From: Novosphingobium pentaromativorans US6-1
GTDB taxonomy: Bacteria; Pseudomonadota; Alphaproteobacteria; Sphingomonadales; Sphingomonadaceae
Assembly: GCF_000767465.1 (NCBI RefSeq)
Contig: NZ_CP009291.1
Coordinates: forward strand, 3,638,501 to 3,702,500
Direction: 5' to 3'
DNA length: 64,000 nucleotides
Shown in pieces: positions 53,794 through 63,301 of this stretch. The position numbers and the translations under genes were made by a program. Under the pieces are notes generated by a model, which made no database searches, was not told where the DNA came from, and saw only the letters and a list, made by a program, of their open reading frames with translations. Numbering within the stretch: the first letter of the stretch is position 1; each line of letters begins with the position of its first letter.

Positions 53794-54561
53794 ATGGATC
53801 GCCTGACGGGTAAAGTGGCGCTGATTACGGGCGCGGGCCGTGGACTTGGCGCGGCCATCGCAGAACGCTTCGCGAGGGAAGGCGCCAGTGTCGTCCTGGT
53901 CGATCGCGACGAAGGCGCTGTCCGCGAAACAGCCGAGCGACTCGGTCTTCTGGGCTTGCGCGTCGATTGGCTGGCAGCAGACGTTACCGATCCTTCGGCA
54001 TGGCGTGCGATGTTCACCCACGCGCAGGACAGCTTCGGGGCAGTAACTGTGCTGGTGAACAATGCCGGAATCAACATCCGAGCTTCGGTGGAGGATGTGA
54101 GCCTGGAGGATTGGCGCAAGATCATGTCGGTCAATCTCGATGGCGTGTTCCTGGGCACCAAGGCAGGCATTGCCCATATGCGTGAGAAGGGCGGAGCGAT
54201 CGTCAACATGTCCTCGATCCGGGCAATGGCCGGCAATCCGATGACGGTCGCCTATGATACATCCAAGGGAGCCGTGCTTTCGCTGACGCGGTCGGCCGCG
54301 GTGCATTGTGCAAAGGTGGGATACGCCATTCGTATCAACTCCTTGCATCCCGGCTATGTCATGACCGACCTGTTCCGAGGCGCGACGCGCGGGATGGCGA
54401 ATGTCGATGAGCTGATTTCCGAAATTACGGACCTGCATCCGATCGGGCGCCTCGGAACTGTCGAGGAAATTGCGAACGCGGCGCTGTTCCTGGCAAGCGA
54501 CGAGGCGAGTTTCTCGATTGGATCGGCGCTCGTCGTCGATGGCGGACTGACCGCGCAGTAA
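53794..54561 (+). CDS. SDR family oxidoreductase (tandem copy 2)
   Basis: A 255-residue SDR highly similar to the gene just before it: MDRLTGKVALITGAGRGLGAA, NNAGINIRASVE, EDWRKIMSVNLDGVFLGT, NMSSIRAMAG, YDTSKGA and VVDGGLTAQ. GGACGGA precedes the ATG by 2-3 bases. The copies differ most in the 190-215 loop (MVSDAINSVSNS against LFRGATRGMANV), the substrate-lid region, which points to different specificities after duplication. The 36-base gap between them suggests one transcript. Confidence 0.92.
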   Translation: MDRLTGKVALITGAGRGLGAAIAERFAREGASVVLVDRDEGAVRETAERLGLLGLRVDWLAADVTDPSAWRAMFTHAQDSFGAVTVLVNNAGINIRASVEDVSLEDWRKIMSVNLDGVFLGTKAGIAHMREKGGAIVNMSSIRAMAGNPMTVAYDTSKGAVLSLTRSAAVHCAKVGYAIRINSLHPGYVMTDLFRGATRGMANVDELISEITDLHPIGRLGTVEEIANAALFLASDEASFSIGSALVVDGGLTAQ

Positions 54562-54613
54562 TGAGTTTGAGGCCGGAGCGCGGCCTCGGCGGTTGATCGA
54601 GGGGAGACGGAAA

Positions 54614-55054
54614 TTGCGGGATGACAAGGCGAAGGGGCGCGCCAGCGAACTGCTCGCTCAAATGGATCTCGACCGGCCGGTCGCAATGCTCAATCTCATT
54701 CGTTTTCGCGAGCGAGCCGAGTATTCACCGGCCGACGGTGAGGAGCCCTGCACCGGTGCGCAGGCTTATGAACGATATCGGGAGCTCGTAACGCCGCTGG
54801 TCGAAGCGGTCGGCGGCAAACCAATGCTGTCGCGGATGCAGAGCATGATCGGAGAAGGCGATGAATGGGACTTGAGTTTCCTTGTTTTCTATCCGTCTGG
54901 CCGGGCGTTCCTGTCGATGGTGAACGACCCATCCTATCACGCCGTTTCGCACCATCGACAGGCTGCAGTCGCCGATAGCCGCGCTACGCTGATGCAATTC
55001 GACGATCCGGCGGTCGGCCAGATTGTGGCCGAAATCATGGCTTCGCAAAGTTGA
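54614..55054 (+). CDS. DUF1330 family protein
   Basis: A 146-residue protein of the DUF1330 dimeric alpha-beta barrel type, with PVAMLNLIRFRERAEY in the first strand, ERYRELVTPLVEAVGGKPM in the middle and a late YHAVSHHR. TTG 54614 follows GAGGGGAGA at a good distance; an upstream TTG (54593) is also in frame. The protein has no known reaction but such barrels often accompany oxygenases. It is 53 bases after the second tandem SDR and about 200 before the third BVMO. Confidence 0.75.
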   Translation: MRDDKAKGRASELLAQMDLDRPVAMLNLIRFRERAEYSPADGEEPCTGAQAYERYRELVTPLVEAVGGKPMLSRMQSMIGEGDEWDLSFLVFYPSGRAFLSMVNDPSYHAVSHHRQAAVADSRATLMQFDDPAVGQIVAEIMASQS

Positions 55055-55253
55055 GCTTTTCATTGCACTGGGCATAGAGTTATCTTATTAGTGTTTTCGC
55101 GAGATGATAATGTTGCGCCAGGGAGCGGAACATGGCCGGCGAGGCGGATGCTCCGCATCGTTGCGCGAATGCCAATAAAAGATAACGGAATCAGGAGCGT
55201 TCGACCTTAACGATCGGAACGGATTCCCCGGAATGAACGGAGAGATAGGCAAG

Positions 55254-57059
55254 ATGTCGGTCGACACCAAGGAGAAGTCCAAGAGCATTGAGGCCCTGCG
55301 CGAGAGAATCGACGTTGAGGCCCTGCGCAGGAAGTATCGGGAAGAACGGGACAAGCGCACATCGCAGGACCGTGGCAATTATGTATATATGAATCCCGAA
55401 CTTGCTGCTCGCTTCGATCACGATCCCTGGGCCAAAACCGATGGCAGCCGCGAGCCGGTGAGCCGCGACGTCGAAGTGCTCATTTGCGGCGGTGGCATCT
55501 CCGGCTTGGTTACGGGCGGAACCTTGCGCAAGAATGGTCTCGACCCTGAAGACATCTGCATTATCGATCGCGGCAGCGACTTCGGCGGAACCTGGTACTG
55601 GGCCCGCTATCCCGGCCTCTCGTGTGACACCGAAAGCTTCGTGTACCTGCCGTTTCTCGAGGAAACCGGCTACATTCCCAAGGAAAAGTACTCCAAGGGT
55701 TACGAAATCTTCGAACAGTGCCAGCGCGTGGGTCGACATTTCGACCTCTATAAAGGGGCCCTGTTCCAGACCCGCATCGAGGATGCCATCTGGGACGAGG
55801 ACAAGGATCGCTGGATCGTCACTACCGATCGCGGCGACGAAATCCGCGCGCGATATATGTTTCGCGCCAACAGCTTGACTAGCGAGGCGAAGCTTCCGGG
55901 CGTTCCGGGATTGGACACGTTCAAGGGCCATGCCTTCCACGCGCTGCGCTGGGATTACGACTACACCGGCGGCAGCCCGACTGATGAACTCACCGGCCTG
56001 AAGGACAAGCGTGTGGCCATCGTCGGAACCGGGGCGACGGCGATCCAGGCCGTGCCGCCGCTGGGCGAAGCCGCAAAGGAGCTGCTTGTTTTCCAGCGCA
56101 CACCGTCTTCGGTGAACATTCGCGCCAATCGGCCGACTGATCCGGAATGGGCGGCCAGCCTGAAGCCCGGCTGGCAGCGAGAGCGGATGGAGAACTTCCT
56201 GAACATCATCAGCGGCTTCCCGGAACAGGAAGACATGGTCGATGATGGCTGGACGTGGTCGGTGGGCAAGGCCTTTCGCCGGTTCGAGAAGGAAGGTTCC
56301 GAACCCTTCACTCCGGAAAAGCAGGAACTGCTCGACTTTGAAACCATGAACGGCATTCGCGACCGCGTCGATCAGGTGGTCGAGGATCCGCAGACGGCAG
56401 AGGCACTCAAGCCCTGGTACGGCATCATGTGCAAGCGTCCGTGCTTTCATGACGGCTATCTGGAAACGTTCAATCGCCCCAATGTAACGCTGGTTGACAC
56501 CGACGGGCAGGGCATCGAGCGCATAACCGAAAACGGCATCGTCGCCGGCGGCAAGGAATATGAAGTCGATTGCATCATCTTTGCGACCGGCTTCGACGTA
56601 TCTGGGACCCGATGGAAGGGGCCGGATCCGAAGGGCGCAAATGGAAAGCGGCTGTCCGAACGCTGGCGCGAAAACCTGGCAACACTTCATGGCCTGATCG
56701 TTCCGGGTTTCCCCAACATGTTCACCCTGACCGGACCGGGAAGCACGCTGGCGACCACCGTGACGTACGGATTCATGGTTCAGGCGGAACACTGTGCCCG
56801 GATTATCAACTATTGCCGTGAGCACGACATTGACCGGTTCGAGGTGAAGCCGGAGGCGGCCGAGGCATGGTGGGATATCATCCTGGAAAAATCGCTGGCA
56901 CATAAGGATTATTACGAGGCCTGCACCCCTGGCTATTACAATGCCGAGGGCAAAGGCTCGGTCTTCGGTCGTCACTATGGTGAAGGGCCGGTCGCTTATG
57001 GTCGCAAGCTGCAGGAGTGGGCCGATACCAGGCTGACTGAGGATTTGATATTCGATTGA
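55254..57059 (+). CDS. Flavin Baeyer-Villiger monooxygenase (CPDMO-like group)
   Basis: A 601-residue BVMO, the third paralogue: FAD motif GGGISG (79-84), GGTWYWARYPG (111-121), fingerprint FKGHAFHALRWD (223-234), and GTGATAIQAVP NADPH motif. A stretch that reads RFLVLGSG in the other two is RYMFRANSL here, and the C-terminal ring-binding part is divergent, which suggests a different substrate. ATG 55254 follows GGAGAGA; the frame-start ATG at 55233 has a poorer site. It is followed by an SDR and then a TonB receptor. Confidence 0.92.
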   Translation: MSVDTKEKSKSIEALRERIDVEALRRKYREERDKRTSQDRGNYVYMNPELAARFDHDPWAKTDGSREPVSRDVEVLICGGGISGLVTGGTLRKNGLDPEDICIIDRGSDFGGTWYWARYPGLSCDTESFVYLPFLEETGYIPKEKYSKGYEIFEQCQRVGRHFDLYKGALFQTRIEDAIWDEDKDRWIVTTDRGDEIRARYMFRANSLTSEAKLPGVPGLDTFKGHAFHALRWDYDYTGGSPTDELTGLKDKRVAIVGTGATAIQAVPPLGEAAKELLVFQRTPSSVNIRANRPTDPEWAASLKPGWQRERMENFLNIISGFPEQEDMVDDGWTWSVGKAFRRFEKEGSEPFTPEKQELLDFETMNGIRDRVDQVVEDPQTAEALKPWYGIMCKRPCFHDGYLETFNRPNVTLVDTDGQGIERITENGIVAGGKEYEVDCIIFATGFDVSGTRWKGPDPKGANGKRLSERWRENLATLHGLIVPGFPNMFTLTGPGSTLATTVTYGFMVQAEHCARIINYCREHDIDRFEVKPEAAEAWWDIILEKSLAHKDYYEACTPGYYNAEGKGSVFGRHYGEGPVAYGRKLQEWADTRLTEDLIFD

Positions 57060-57126
57060 TTGGCCTCCCCACGGGGCAAACCCCGGGGGAATGAAAGGTC
57101 CGGTTTCGGGAGAGGAGCGAGGATCG

Positions 57127-57939
57127 ATGAAAGACCTGATAAACAAGGTCGCCGTCGTTACGGGCGCCGCGTCTGGTATTGGCGAGGGGATCGCAATCAC
57201 CGCGGCGCGTCGCGGCGCGAATGTGGTACTTGCCGATATCGCTGCGGACCGCATGGGACGGGTGACGCAGCGCCTAAAGGACGAATGCGGCGTGCGGGCG
57301 CTTGAAGTGCCGACCGATGTCAGCGATCCAGAAGCGGTCGAGCATCTGGCGGAAGCTGCCTATGCTGAATTTGGCGCCGTCCACATGCTGTTCAACAATG
57401 CGGGCTTCAGCCGCTATGGCGCGTCTTGGGACATGCCGATGGAAGACTGGAAGGCGGTGATGGATACCGACTTCTATGGCTGCCTCTATGGCATTCGCGC
57501 GTTTGTGCCGCGGATGATTGCGGCAGGCGAGCCGGGCCACATCATCAACACGGCGTCCCTGGCAGGGTTGGTGCCGACGCCGCGCAGCGCGCCTTATGCC
57601 GCGGCCAAACACGCCTTGGTGGGCCTGTCCGCGTCGTTGCGCTACGAACTGGAGATGGAGCAGATACCCATCAAGGTGACGGTAGTGTGCCCGGGATACA
57701 TCAAGACCGGTATTCTCCAGCGTCTCGGCGAGCGGATAAGTACCGCGACATCTGACCTGGATCGCAAGCTGATCGAAACCGTAACGGCTGGCTGCGAAAG
57801 CGGCATGGATATCGAGGAGGCGGGGCGAGTCATTCTCGACGGAGTGGCGAACGGTCAGTTCTGGATTTCTCCGAATGGTGCCCGGTTCGAACAGTCGATC
57901 CGTGATTTGCACCAGAACCTTTATGAAGAGGCATTTTGA
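57127..57939 (+). CDS. SDR family oxidoreductase
   Basis: A 270-residue SDR with VTGAASGIGEGIA, NNAGFSRYGAS, an INTASLAGLVP serine strand and PYAAAKHALVGLS. It has the longer C-terminus of fatty-acyl/steroid-type SDRs (QFWISPNGARFEQSIRDL) rather than a DGG end. ATG 57127 behind GGAGCGAGGA is chosen over a frame start 12 codons upstream. It follows the BVMO by 67 bases and may form the ketone or oxidise an alcohol made from the BVMO product. Confidence 0.87.
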   Translation: MKDLINKVAVVTGAASGIGEGIAITAARRGANVVLADIAADRMGRVTQRLKDECGVRALEVPTDVSDPEAVEHLAEAAYAEFGAVHMLFNNAGFSRYGASWDMPMEDWKAVMDTDFYGCLYGIRAFVPRMIAAGEPGHIINTASLAGLVPTPRSAPYAAAKHALVGLSASLRYELEMEQIPIKVTVVCPGYIKTGILQRLGERISTATSDLDRKLIETVTAGCESGMDIEEAGRVILDGVANGQFWISPNGARFEQSIRDLHQNLYEEAF

Positions 57940-58257
57940 ACGAGGCGCTCGTTGAACGCCGTAACATCAACCAGTTGTTTGCCTTGGGAGGACCTCCGGC
58001 CAGGTAGTCAGGCTAGTCAGTTTGTACGTAGCGCCAGTTTACGAGGCTCCCGATCCGCACGCAAAACTGCGCTGCTGGTTGTATTCGGGTGTCATTTTTG
58101 GACTGGGGAATTGGCGCTGTAAACACAGACTGTGTTCCCAATGCATCGGTGGCAATTCTTTGTCTGGTAGGATCATCAATTGAGTTGCCAGTCTAGTATT
58201 GAGATATTAGAAACGATTTTTGATAGGTCAAAACGGCCACAACAACGGGGGGAAGCG
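57940..58257 (+). promoter_or_regulatory. Upstream region of the second TonB receptor
   Basis: These 318 bases hold no gene. The 3' half is AT-rich (58150-58240) as expected of a promoter leading to the receptor at 58258, which has a strong GGGGGGAAG ribosome site. AACGAG-GCG-CTCGTT at 57939-57953 is a weak hairpin right after the SDR stop and may terminate it. I see no unambiguous -35/-10 pair. Confidence 0.35.
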
Positions 58258-60822
58258 ATGCAAAGCGCAGTAAATTCCAATATCGGATTGATTGGTCGGT
58301 TGATGTCAAGCTGCTCGCTTGGGTTGATCGCGATCTGCGGTGCAGGTTCGGTACATGCTCAAGAACAGGTCAATGGGAAGGATGCGGCGTCCCAGCCCCC
58401 TTCCGTCAAGGTTCTTGACACTATTGTTGTGACTGCCCAGCGCCGCGAGCAACAGTTTCAGGATGTTCCGCTTTCGATAGCCGCCTATTCGGGTGAAGCC
58501 CTGAAGCGCGAGAATATCACCGATACGCGCCAGCTCGAACAGATTTCACCTTCGCTGAACTATGGCCAGGGGACCAGCCTGAAAGGCGGCGCCTTCAACT
58601 TGCGCGGCGTGTCGAGCCAGACGACCGGCGGCGGGGTGCAGCCCAGCACCGCCATGGTCCTGGATGGCGTCCCCCTATTGCGCCCGGGAGAATTCGTATC
58701 GGCGCTTGGTGACATTCAGCGCGTCGAAGTGCTGAACGGGCCGCAAGGAACCCTGTTCGGCAAGAATGCAACCGCAGGTGTGATCAGCATCATCACCAAT
58801 CGTCCGACCGACCGTTTCGAGGGGGAGGTCAGCGCCTCTTATACGACCGATGACGAATTGCTGGTTCGCGGTGTGCTGAACGTGCCTCTTACAGAGGGCA
58901 TTCGGACGCGTGTTGCCGCTTATTACAACAACCTCGAGCCATTGATCAAAAACCAGTTCGAGGGTGGCGATGACTGGGGGTCGCGAAAGAATTACGGCGT
59001 CCGTGCCAAGGTGGAATTCGATCTGGGACCCGATGTCGAGTTGTTGCTGACGGGCGAGTATCAGCGCCTCAACGATGGCTTCACGCTCTATTTTCCGATC
59101 AATTCGTCGACCGGACCCGGTCGCGCAGCGCTTGAAGATGCCGCGCGCGGATATACGGCGGCTTTCGGCAAGGTGATCAACAATACCGATGGCTACAATC
59201 GCGATCGGGGCACATACAAGAACGTCACTGCCGAACTGAACTGGGACATCAACGACAAGACCTCGTTGACCTCTATCAGCAGCTATCGTGATGCGAAGTT
59301 CTACGGCAGTTCCGGCGATCCCGACATGTCGCCTCTCGGCCTGACGCCGGGACGCAACACGCTTCCTCTAATCAGCCCCTTTGTCCAGGGTGTCACGCTG
59401 CTCAGCCGTAAGTTGTCTTATTCCACGGGGCCTCAATATTTCACGCAGGAAACCCGCATCAACTATGGGGATGAGCAGTTCGATGCCGTTGGTGGTCTGT
59501 TCTTCCAGACCATGACCGAGGATAGCACCAGCACTTTCCCGTTCCTGATCTATTCCGGAATTCCCGGATATTACATCTATGCGAATTCGACGCCGCAGGC
59601 CCGTACCGAGAACGATACCTGGGCGGCGTTCGGCGATCTGACCTGGCATGCCACGGACACGCTGTCTCTCTTCGGTGGCTTGCGTTATACGCATGAGACT
59701 ATCCGTACGCGTTACAAGAACGATGTCTGGACCGCCAACTCCGCTTCGGGTGTAGCGTTCCTTCCCGGTTACGTGAACCCGGGAATTTCGGCACTGCCGC
59801 CTACTGGTTATTCGAATTTCGATCCGGTTACGGGCGATTTCTTCGGGCCGGGGACGTTCTATGACGAGGTGACCGGCGGCATCGTTCCGCTGCCGACTTC
59901 GACAAAGTCCTTCGATGAGAATCTGACGACCAACAATCTTTCCGGACGCATCGGCATCCAGTGGCAGCCGACGTCGGATCAGAACTATTATTTCTCCTAC
60001 AATCGCGGATACAAGGGCGGCGCAATCGATATTGCACGAGGCGCACAGGCTCCCAATCCGGCCCTTGGTACGACGCCGGTCGTCGCGCCGGAAAAGGCTT
60101 ACAGCTTTGAGCTGGGTACCAAGCTGTCCCTCTTCAAGAACCGCGTTGATGTGTCACTCAATCTTTATCATCAGCGCATTCAGAATGTTCAGCAGACCGT
60201 CCTGACGACGATCAGCAGCGGAACGCAGCTCTTGAACGCCGGCAAGTTGAAACTGGACGGCGGAGAGTTCGAGGTGCGGGCGCTGTTGTTCGAAGGGCTC
60301 GTGGTCAACGGCAGCGTCGCCTACAACGATGCGCGTTACGGTGGAACCTTGCCCAACGGGGAACTGCCGAGGGTGGGCTGTTACCCAGGGCAGACCGCAG
60401 ATCAAGGCTGTACCGACCCCGATGGAGCCGGACCGCGTGGCTTCAGCACTCCTATCGCGGGCAATCGCGCACAGAATGCACCGGAATGGAAATTCAATGT
60501 CGGTGCGACGTACACGCTCGATACGCCATCCTTGCCGTTCAATATCGTGACGTCGGCCAATTATAACTGGGTCGATGCTATACAGTTCAATCTGAACAAT
60601 GATCCAACGACGATACAGCCATCGCATGGCATTCTGAACGCTTCCATTACGCTGGTCGACCAGAACGATCGGTGGGAGTTCCAGATTTTCGCACGGAACC
60701 TGACCAACGAATTCTACTATAGCGGCGTTTCCGACGCCAATAACCAGCTTGCCCGCACTTTCGGGTTCCTGGGGCGCGATTACAAGCGCTATGGCGGAGC
60801 GCGTTTGACTGTGAAGTTCTGA
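58258..60822 (+). CDS. TonB-dependent outer-membrane receptor
   Basis: An 854-residue TonB receptor with a signal peptide ending near GSVHAQ, a TonB-box/plug start DTIVVTAQRREQQFQDVP, the plug motif LNGPQGTLFGKNATAGVISI, and a C-terminal barrel end YGGARLTVKF. It resembles the receptor at 44072 in plug and barrel. Starts at ATG 58258. It lies between the BVMO/SDR genes and the hydratase genes, so it is likely to import the same or a related hydrophobic substrate; siderophore uptake is an alternative. Confidence 0.93.
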   Translation: MQSAVNSNIGLIGRLMSSCSLGLIAICGAGSVHAQEQVNGKDAASQPPSVKVLDTIVVTAQRREQQFQDVPLSIAAYSGEALKRENITDTRQLEQISPSLNYGQGTSLKGGAFNLRGVSSQTTGGGVQPSTAMVLDGVPLLRPGEFVSALGDIQRVEVLNGPQGTLFGKNATAGVISIITNRPTDRFEGEVSASYTTDDELLVRGVLNVPLTEGIRTRVAAYYNNLEPLIKNQFEGGDDWGSRKNYGVRAKVEFDLGPDVELLLTGEYQRLNDGFTLYFPINSSTGPGRAALEDAARGYTAAFGKVINNTDGYNRDRGTYKNVTAELNWDINDKTSLTSISSYRDAKFYGSSGDPDMSPLGLTPGRNTLPLISPFVQGVTLLSRKLSYSTGPQYFTQETRINYGDEQFDAVGGLFFQTMTEDSTSTFPFLIYSGIPGYYIYANSTPQARTENDTWAAFGDLTWHATDTLSLFGGLRYTHETIRTRYKNDVWTANSASGVAFLPGYVNPGISALPPTGYSNFDPVTGDFFGPGTFYDEVTGGIVPLPTSTKSFDENLTTNNLSGRIGIQWQPTSDQNYYFSYNRGYKGGAIDIARGAQAPNPALGTTPVVAPEKAYSFELGTKLSLFKNRVDVSLNLYHQRIQNVQQTVLTTISSGTQLLNAGKLKLDGGEFEVRALLFEGLVVNGSVAYNDARYGGTLPNGELPRVGCYPGQTADQGCTDPDGAGPRGFSTPIAGNRAQNAPEWKFNVGATYTLDTPSLPFNIVTSANYNWVDAIQFNLNNDPTTIQPSHGILNASITLVDQNDRWEFQIFARNLTNEFYYSGVSDANNQLARTFGFLGRDYKRYGGARLTVKF

Positions 60823-61195
60823 TCCTTTCAGCACGATTTCGCAGCATGTCGGCTCGCATCCTGGAAAGGGATGCGGGCCGGCTTGTTTCGTTTCAGTTGA
60901 CCTGTCTTTCTGGCTGGCATCAATGTTCCTGCGCAGTCCCGTGGCATCAAGCGCAGATAACTCGAAGCCGGGGCCGGTCTCATGCAAGGCTTCCTGCTGG
61001 CCATTGCTTGCTGAATCGTTCAGCTTTATGGGCGAGGATGTTGGTGCTGCCGAGCCTGACGCCAGCCTGACGATCGGTTGTTCCGGCCGTGAAGTCAGGC
61101 TGTCGGTCGCCTGGAATTTGCCGATGCCGGCCTCTGCTCGGGTTCTTGCACCTGAAGCGCGCCGGCTGCACGATAGCTACTCCTGATGGACTTGC
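60823..61195. other. Gene-free region with a terminator
   Basis: No gene is supported in these 373 bases apart from the terminator at 60849-60893. The end of the region leads into the hydratase gene, whose ribosome site is weak. Confidence 0.5.
60849..60893 (+). terminator. Rho-independent-like terminator of the TonB receptor
   Basis: Bases 60849-60861 (tcggctcgcatcc) pair with 60869-60881 (ggatgcgggccgg), 13 bp including two G-U pairs, around a 7-base loop. A T-rich tail (cttgtttcgtttc) follows. It lies 27 bases past the receptor stop. Confidence 0.7.
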
Positions 61196-62473
61196 ATGAT
61201 GTCTGAATCCAAGATCCGGAAGCCCGCAAACGAAAGCAAGTCGCAATCCGATTATGGCATCCTGACCGATGAGGGTATCGCGAAGTTGCGCGAGCGGATC
61301 GGGATCCAGACCAACAAGCCCGCGCCGCCGCACAATTACGAGGTGACTTGGGATGGTACGCGCCATTTCGCCTATGGCTATGGTGACAGCAATCCGCTGT
61401 GGTGCGACAGGGATTACGGTGCGACGACGCGCTGGCGCGGCCTCATCGCTCCGCCCAATTTCATTTATACGATGGGAGAGCCAGGTGCCCCCAAACCTTC
61501 GCCGGAGATCAAGGCCAAGCTGAAGGGCGATCCGCTCGCGGGCTTGGGCTCATACCAGGCGCAGATGGAAATAGAGTGGTGGCGGCCGCTTCGGCCCGGT
61601 GACCGTCTGTTCAAGCGCAATGCTATCATCGGCGTGCAGGTCAAGGAAAAGTCCGAATTTTCCGGGCGCTCAGTGGCCGAGATCCAGGGGTGGCTCTATT
61701 ACAATCAGGACGAGGAACTCGTCGCGATTCAGCGCGGCACCTGGATTCGTGCGGAACGCCATGCCTCGGCGGAGAAGAAAAAGACTTACGATCTGCCCGA
61801 GGCCTATTCAAAGGAATATCTGGAGAAGATCGAAGCGGCTTACGATGCCGAAACGATCCGCGGTGCCGACACGCTCTATTTCGAGGACGTGAGTGAGGGC
61901 GACGAACTGCCGACCATCGTGCGCGGCCCCTTGCGCATGTCGGACGTTATCGTCTGGCACCTTGGCTGGGGCATGCAGCTGACGCCGCCCGGCGCTTTCG
62001 GGCTCTCGCATCGGATCCGGAAGAAAACGCCCGGTCTGTTCACTCCCAACGAATTGAACGTTCCCGACACGGTGCAGCGTCTGCATTGGGAGAAGGCTTG
62101 GGCCAACAAGCTCGGTATCCCTATCCCCTATGATTATGGCGGCCTGCGCGAGACGTTCTTGACCAATGTCGTCACCAACTGGATGGGCGATGATGGCTGG
62201 CTGTGGCAGCTGTCGTGCCAGCATCGCAAGTTCGTCTATCACGGCGATACCTATTGGATTAAGGGCAAGGTCAGCAAGAAGGTCCAACAGGAAGGACGGA
62301 ACGAGGTTCATCTCGATGTGAGGGTCGAGAACCAGCACGGCAATGTCGTGACGCCGGGTTCCGCCATCGTACTGTTGCCCTCACGCGATGCGCCTGTTTC
62401 GCTGCCTGAGCCGGCCCGATGCGGCATCGACGACATGTATGCCTATGAAGTGGAGCGGCTGCGCCAGGATTGA
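61196..62473 (+). CDS. Double-hotdog MaoC/FAS1-like dehydratase
   Basis: A 425-residue protein with two hotdog regions: an N-terminal FAS1-type dehydratase half (residues about 45-190, with LWCDRDYGATTRWRGLIAPPNF) and a C-terminal MaoC-like half (about 225-400, with FEDVSEGDELPTIVRGPLRMSDV). MaoC proteins hydrate enoyl-CoAs, and those with fused or paired hotdogs act in bulky steroid-type beta-oxidation. The histidine expected in the MaoC catalytic motif is not obvious to me. The ATG at 61196 has a weak ribosome site, so the start may be the next ATG. Confidence 0.85.
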   Translation: MMSESKIRKPANESKSQSDYGILTDEGIAKLRERIGIQTNKPAPPHNYEVTWDGTRHFAYGYGDSNPLWCDRDYGATTRWRGLIAPPNFIYTMGEPGAPKPSPEIKAKLKGDPLAGLGSYQAQMEIEWWRPLRPGDRLFKRNAIIGVQVKEKSEFSGRSVAEIQGWLYYNQDEELVAIQRGTWIRAERHASAEKKKTYDLPEAYSKEYLEKIEAAYDAETIRGADTLYFEDVSEGDELPTIVRGPLRMSDVIVWHLGWGMQLTPPGAFGLSHRIRKKTPGLFTPNELNVPDTVQRLHWEKAWANKLGIPIPYDYGGLRETFLTNVVTNWMGDDGWLWQLSCQHRKFVYHGDTYWIKGKVSKKVQQEGRNEVHLDVRVENQHGNVVTPGSAIVLLPSRDAPVSLPEPARCGIDDMYAYEVERLRQD

Positions 62474-62521
62474 AAGGTCGCGCTTCTTCCCTTGTGTGAG
62501 CCTCTTTGCGATGGATTGTCG

Positions 62522-63301
62522 ATGACCTTCACCACCTTGCGCTACGACGTTCAGGATCACGTTGCCGTCATCACTTATGACCGGCAGGAACGACGCAACG
62601 CCTGGGGACTGGCGATGTATCGCGAGGTGCACGCGGCAGTCGAACGCGCCAATGCAGATGATACGGTCGGGGCCATCGTGCTGACGCACGAGGGGCCGAT
62701 CTTCTGCGCAGGGACCGACTTCAAGGACGGCCCGCATGAGAAAGACCCCGCCACTGGTATTCGGCCCAATATGGCTACCGAGTCGATGGCGCTGGATCGC
62801 AGTTGGCTGCATCTGCTGGCGGCAGCCAAGCCAGTGATCGCTGCCGTCAATGGCAAGGCTATTGGTGCGGGTGTCACGCAATTGTTGCCCACCGATATCA
62901 GGGTGAGCGGACAATCGTCGACTTACAGCTTTCCGTTCCTCGAACTGGGTTTCATGCCGGAGCTGGGCTGTACCGCCTTGCTGCCACGGTTGGTGGGCTA
63001 TGGCCGTGCCGTGGATCTGTGCCTGACCGCGGCGACACTGACGGCTGCCGAGGCGTTGAATATCGGGCTGGTATCGCGCGTGGTACCAGATGACGATGTG
63101 CTCTCGACAGCGATGAAACTGGCGACGAAAATCGCTGGCTATCCGCGGCGGCAGGTCAGCTTCACCAGACGTCTCCTGCGCGAAAACTACCTCGAGGAGG
63201 ATCTCAACCGGATTCTCGGCCGGGAGACCGAGGCGTTCCGCACTGTGCTGCGGGAGGCCAAGGCCAAGAAGGCGGCCAGGCAGGATCGGGAGGGCAAATG
63301 A
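62522..63301 (+). CDS. Enoyl-CoA hydratase/isomerase family protein
   Basis: A 259-residue crotonase-fold protein with FCAGTDFKDG and AVNGKAIGAGVTQLLPTD at the oxyanion holes and FLELGFMPELGCTALL in the active-site region. ATG 62522 gives the normal N-terminus, though its ribosome site is weak. It follows the double-hotdog gene by about 50 bases. Two enoyl-CoA-acting genes in a row suggest successive steps on different double bonds. Its stop overlaps an ATG (ATGA) that starts what may be a decayed gene. Confidence 0.9.
   Translation: MTFTTLRYDVQDHVAVITYDRQERRNAWGLAMYREVHAAVERANADDTVGAIVLTHEGPIFCAGTDFKDGPHEKDPATGIRPNMATESMALDRSWLHLLAAAKPVIAAVNGKAIGAGVTQLLPTDIRVSGQSSTYSFPFLELGFMPELGCTALLPRLVGYGRAVDLCLTAATLTAAEALNIGLVSRVVPDDDVLSTAMKLATKIAGYPRRQVSFTRRLLRENYLEEDLNRILGRETEAFRTVLREAKAKKAARQDREGK

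Noticed and set aside
55191..57254. 687-residue minus-strand open frame opposite the third BVMO
   Set aside because: It is the antisense of a clear BVMO with intact motifs; long antisense frames are common in this high-GC coding DNA.
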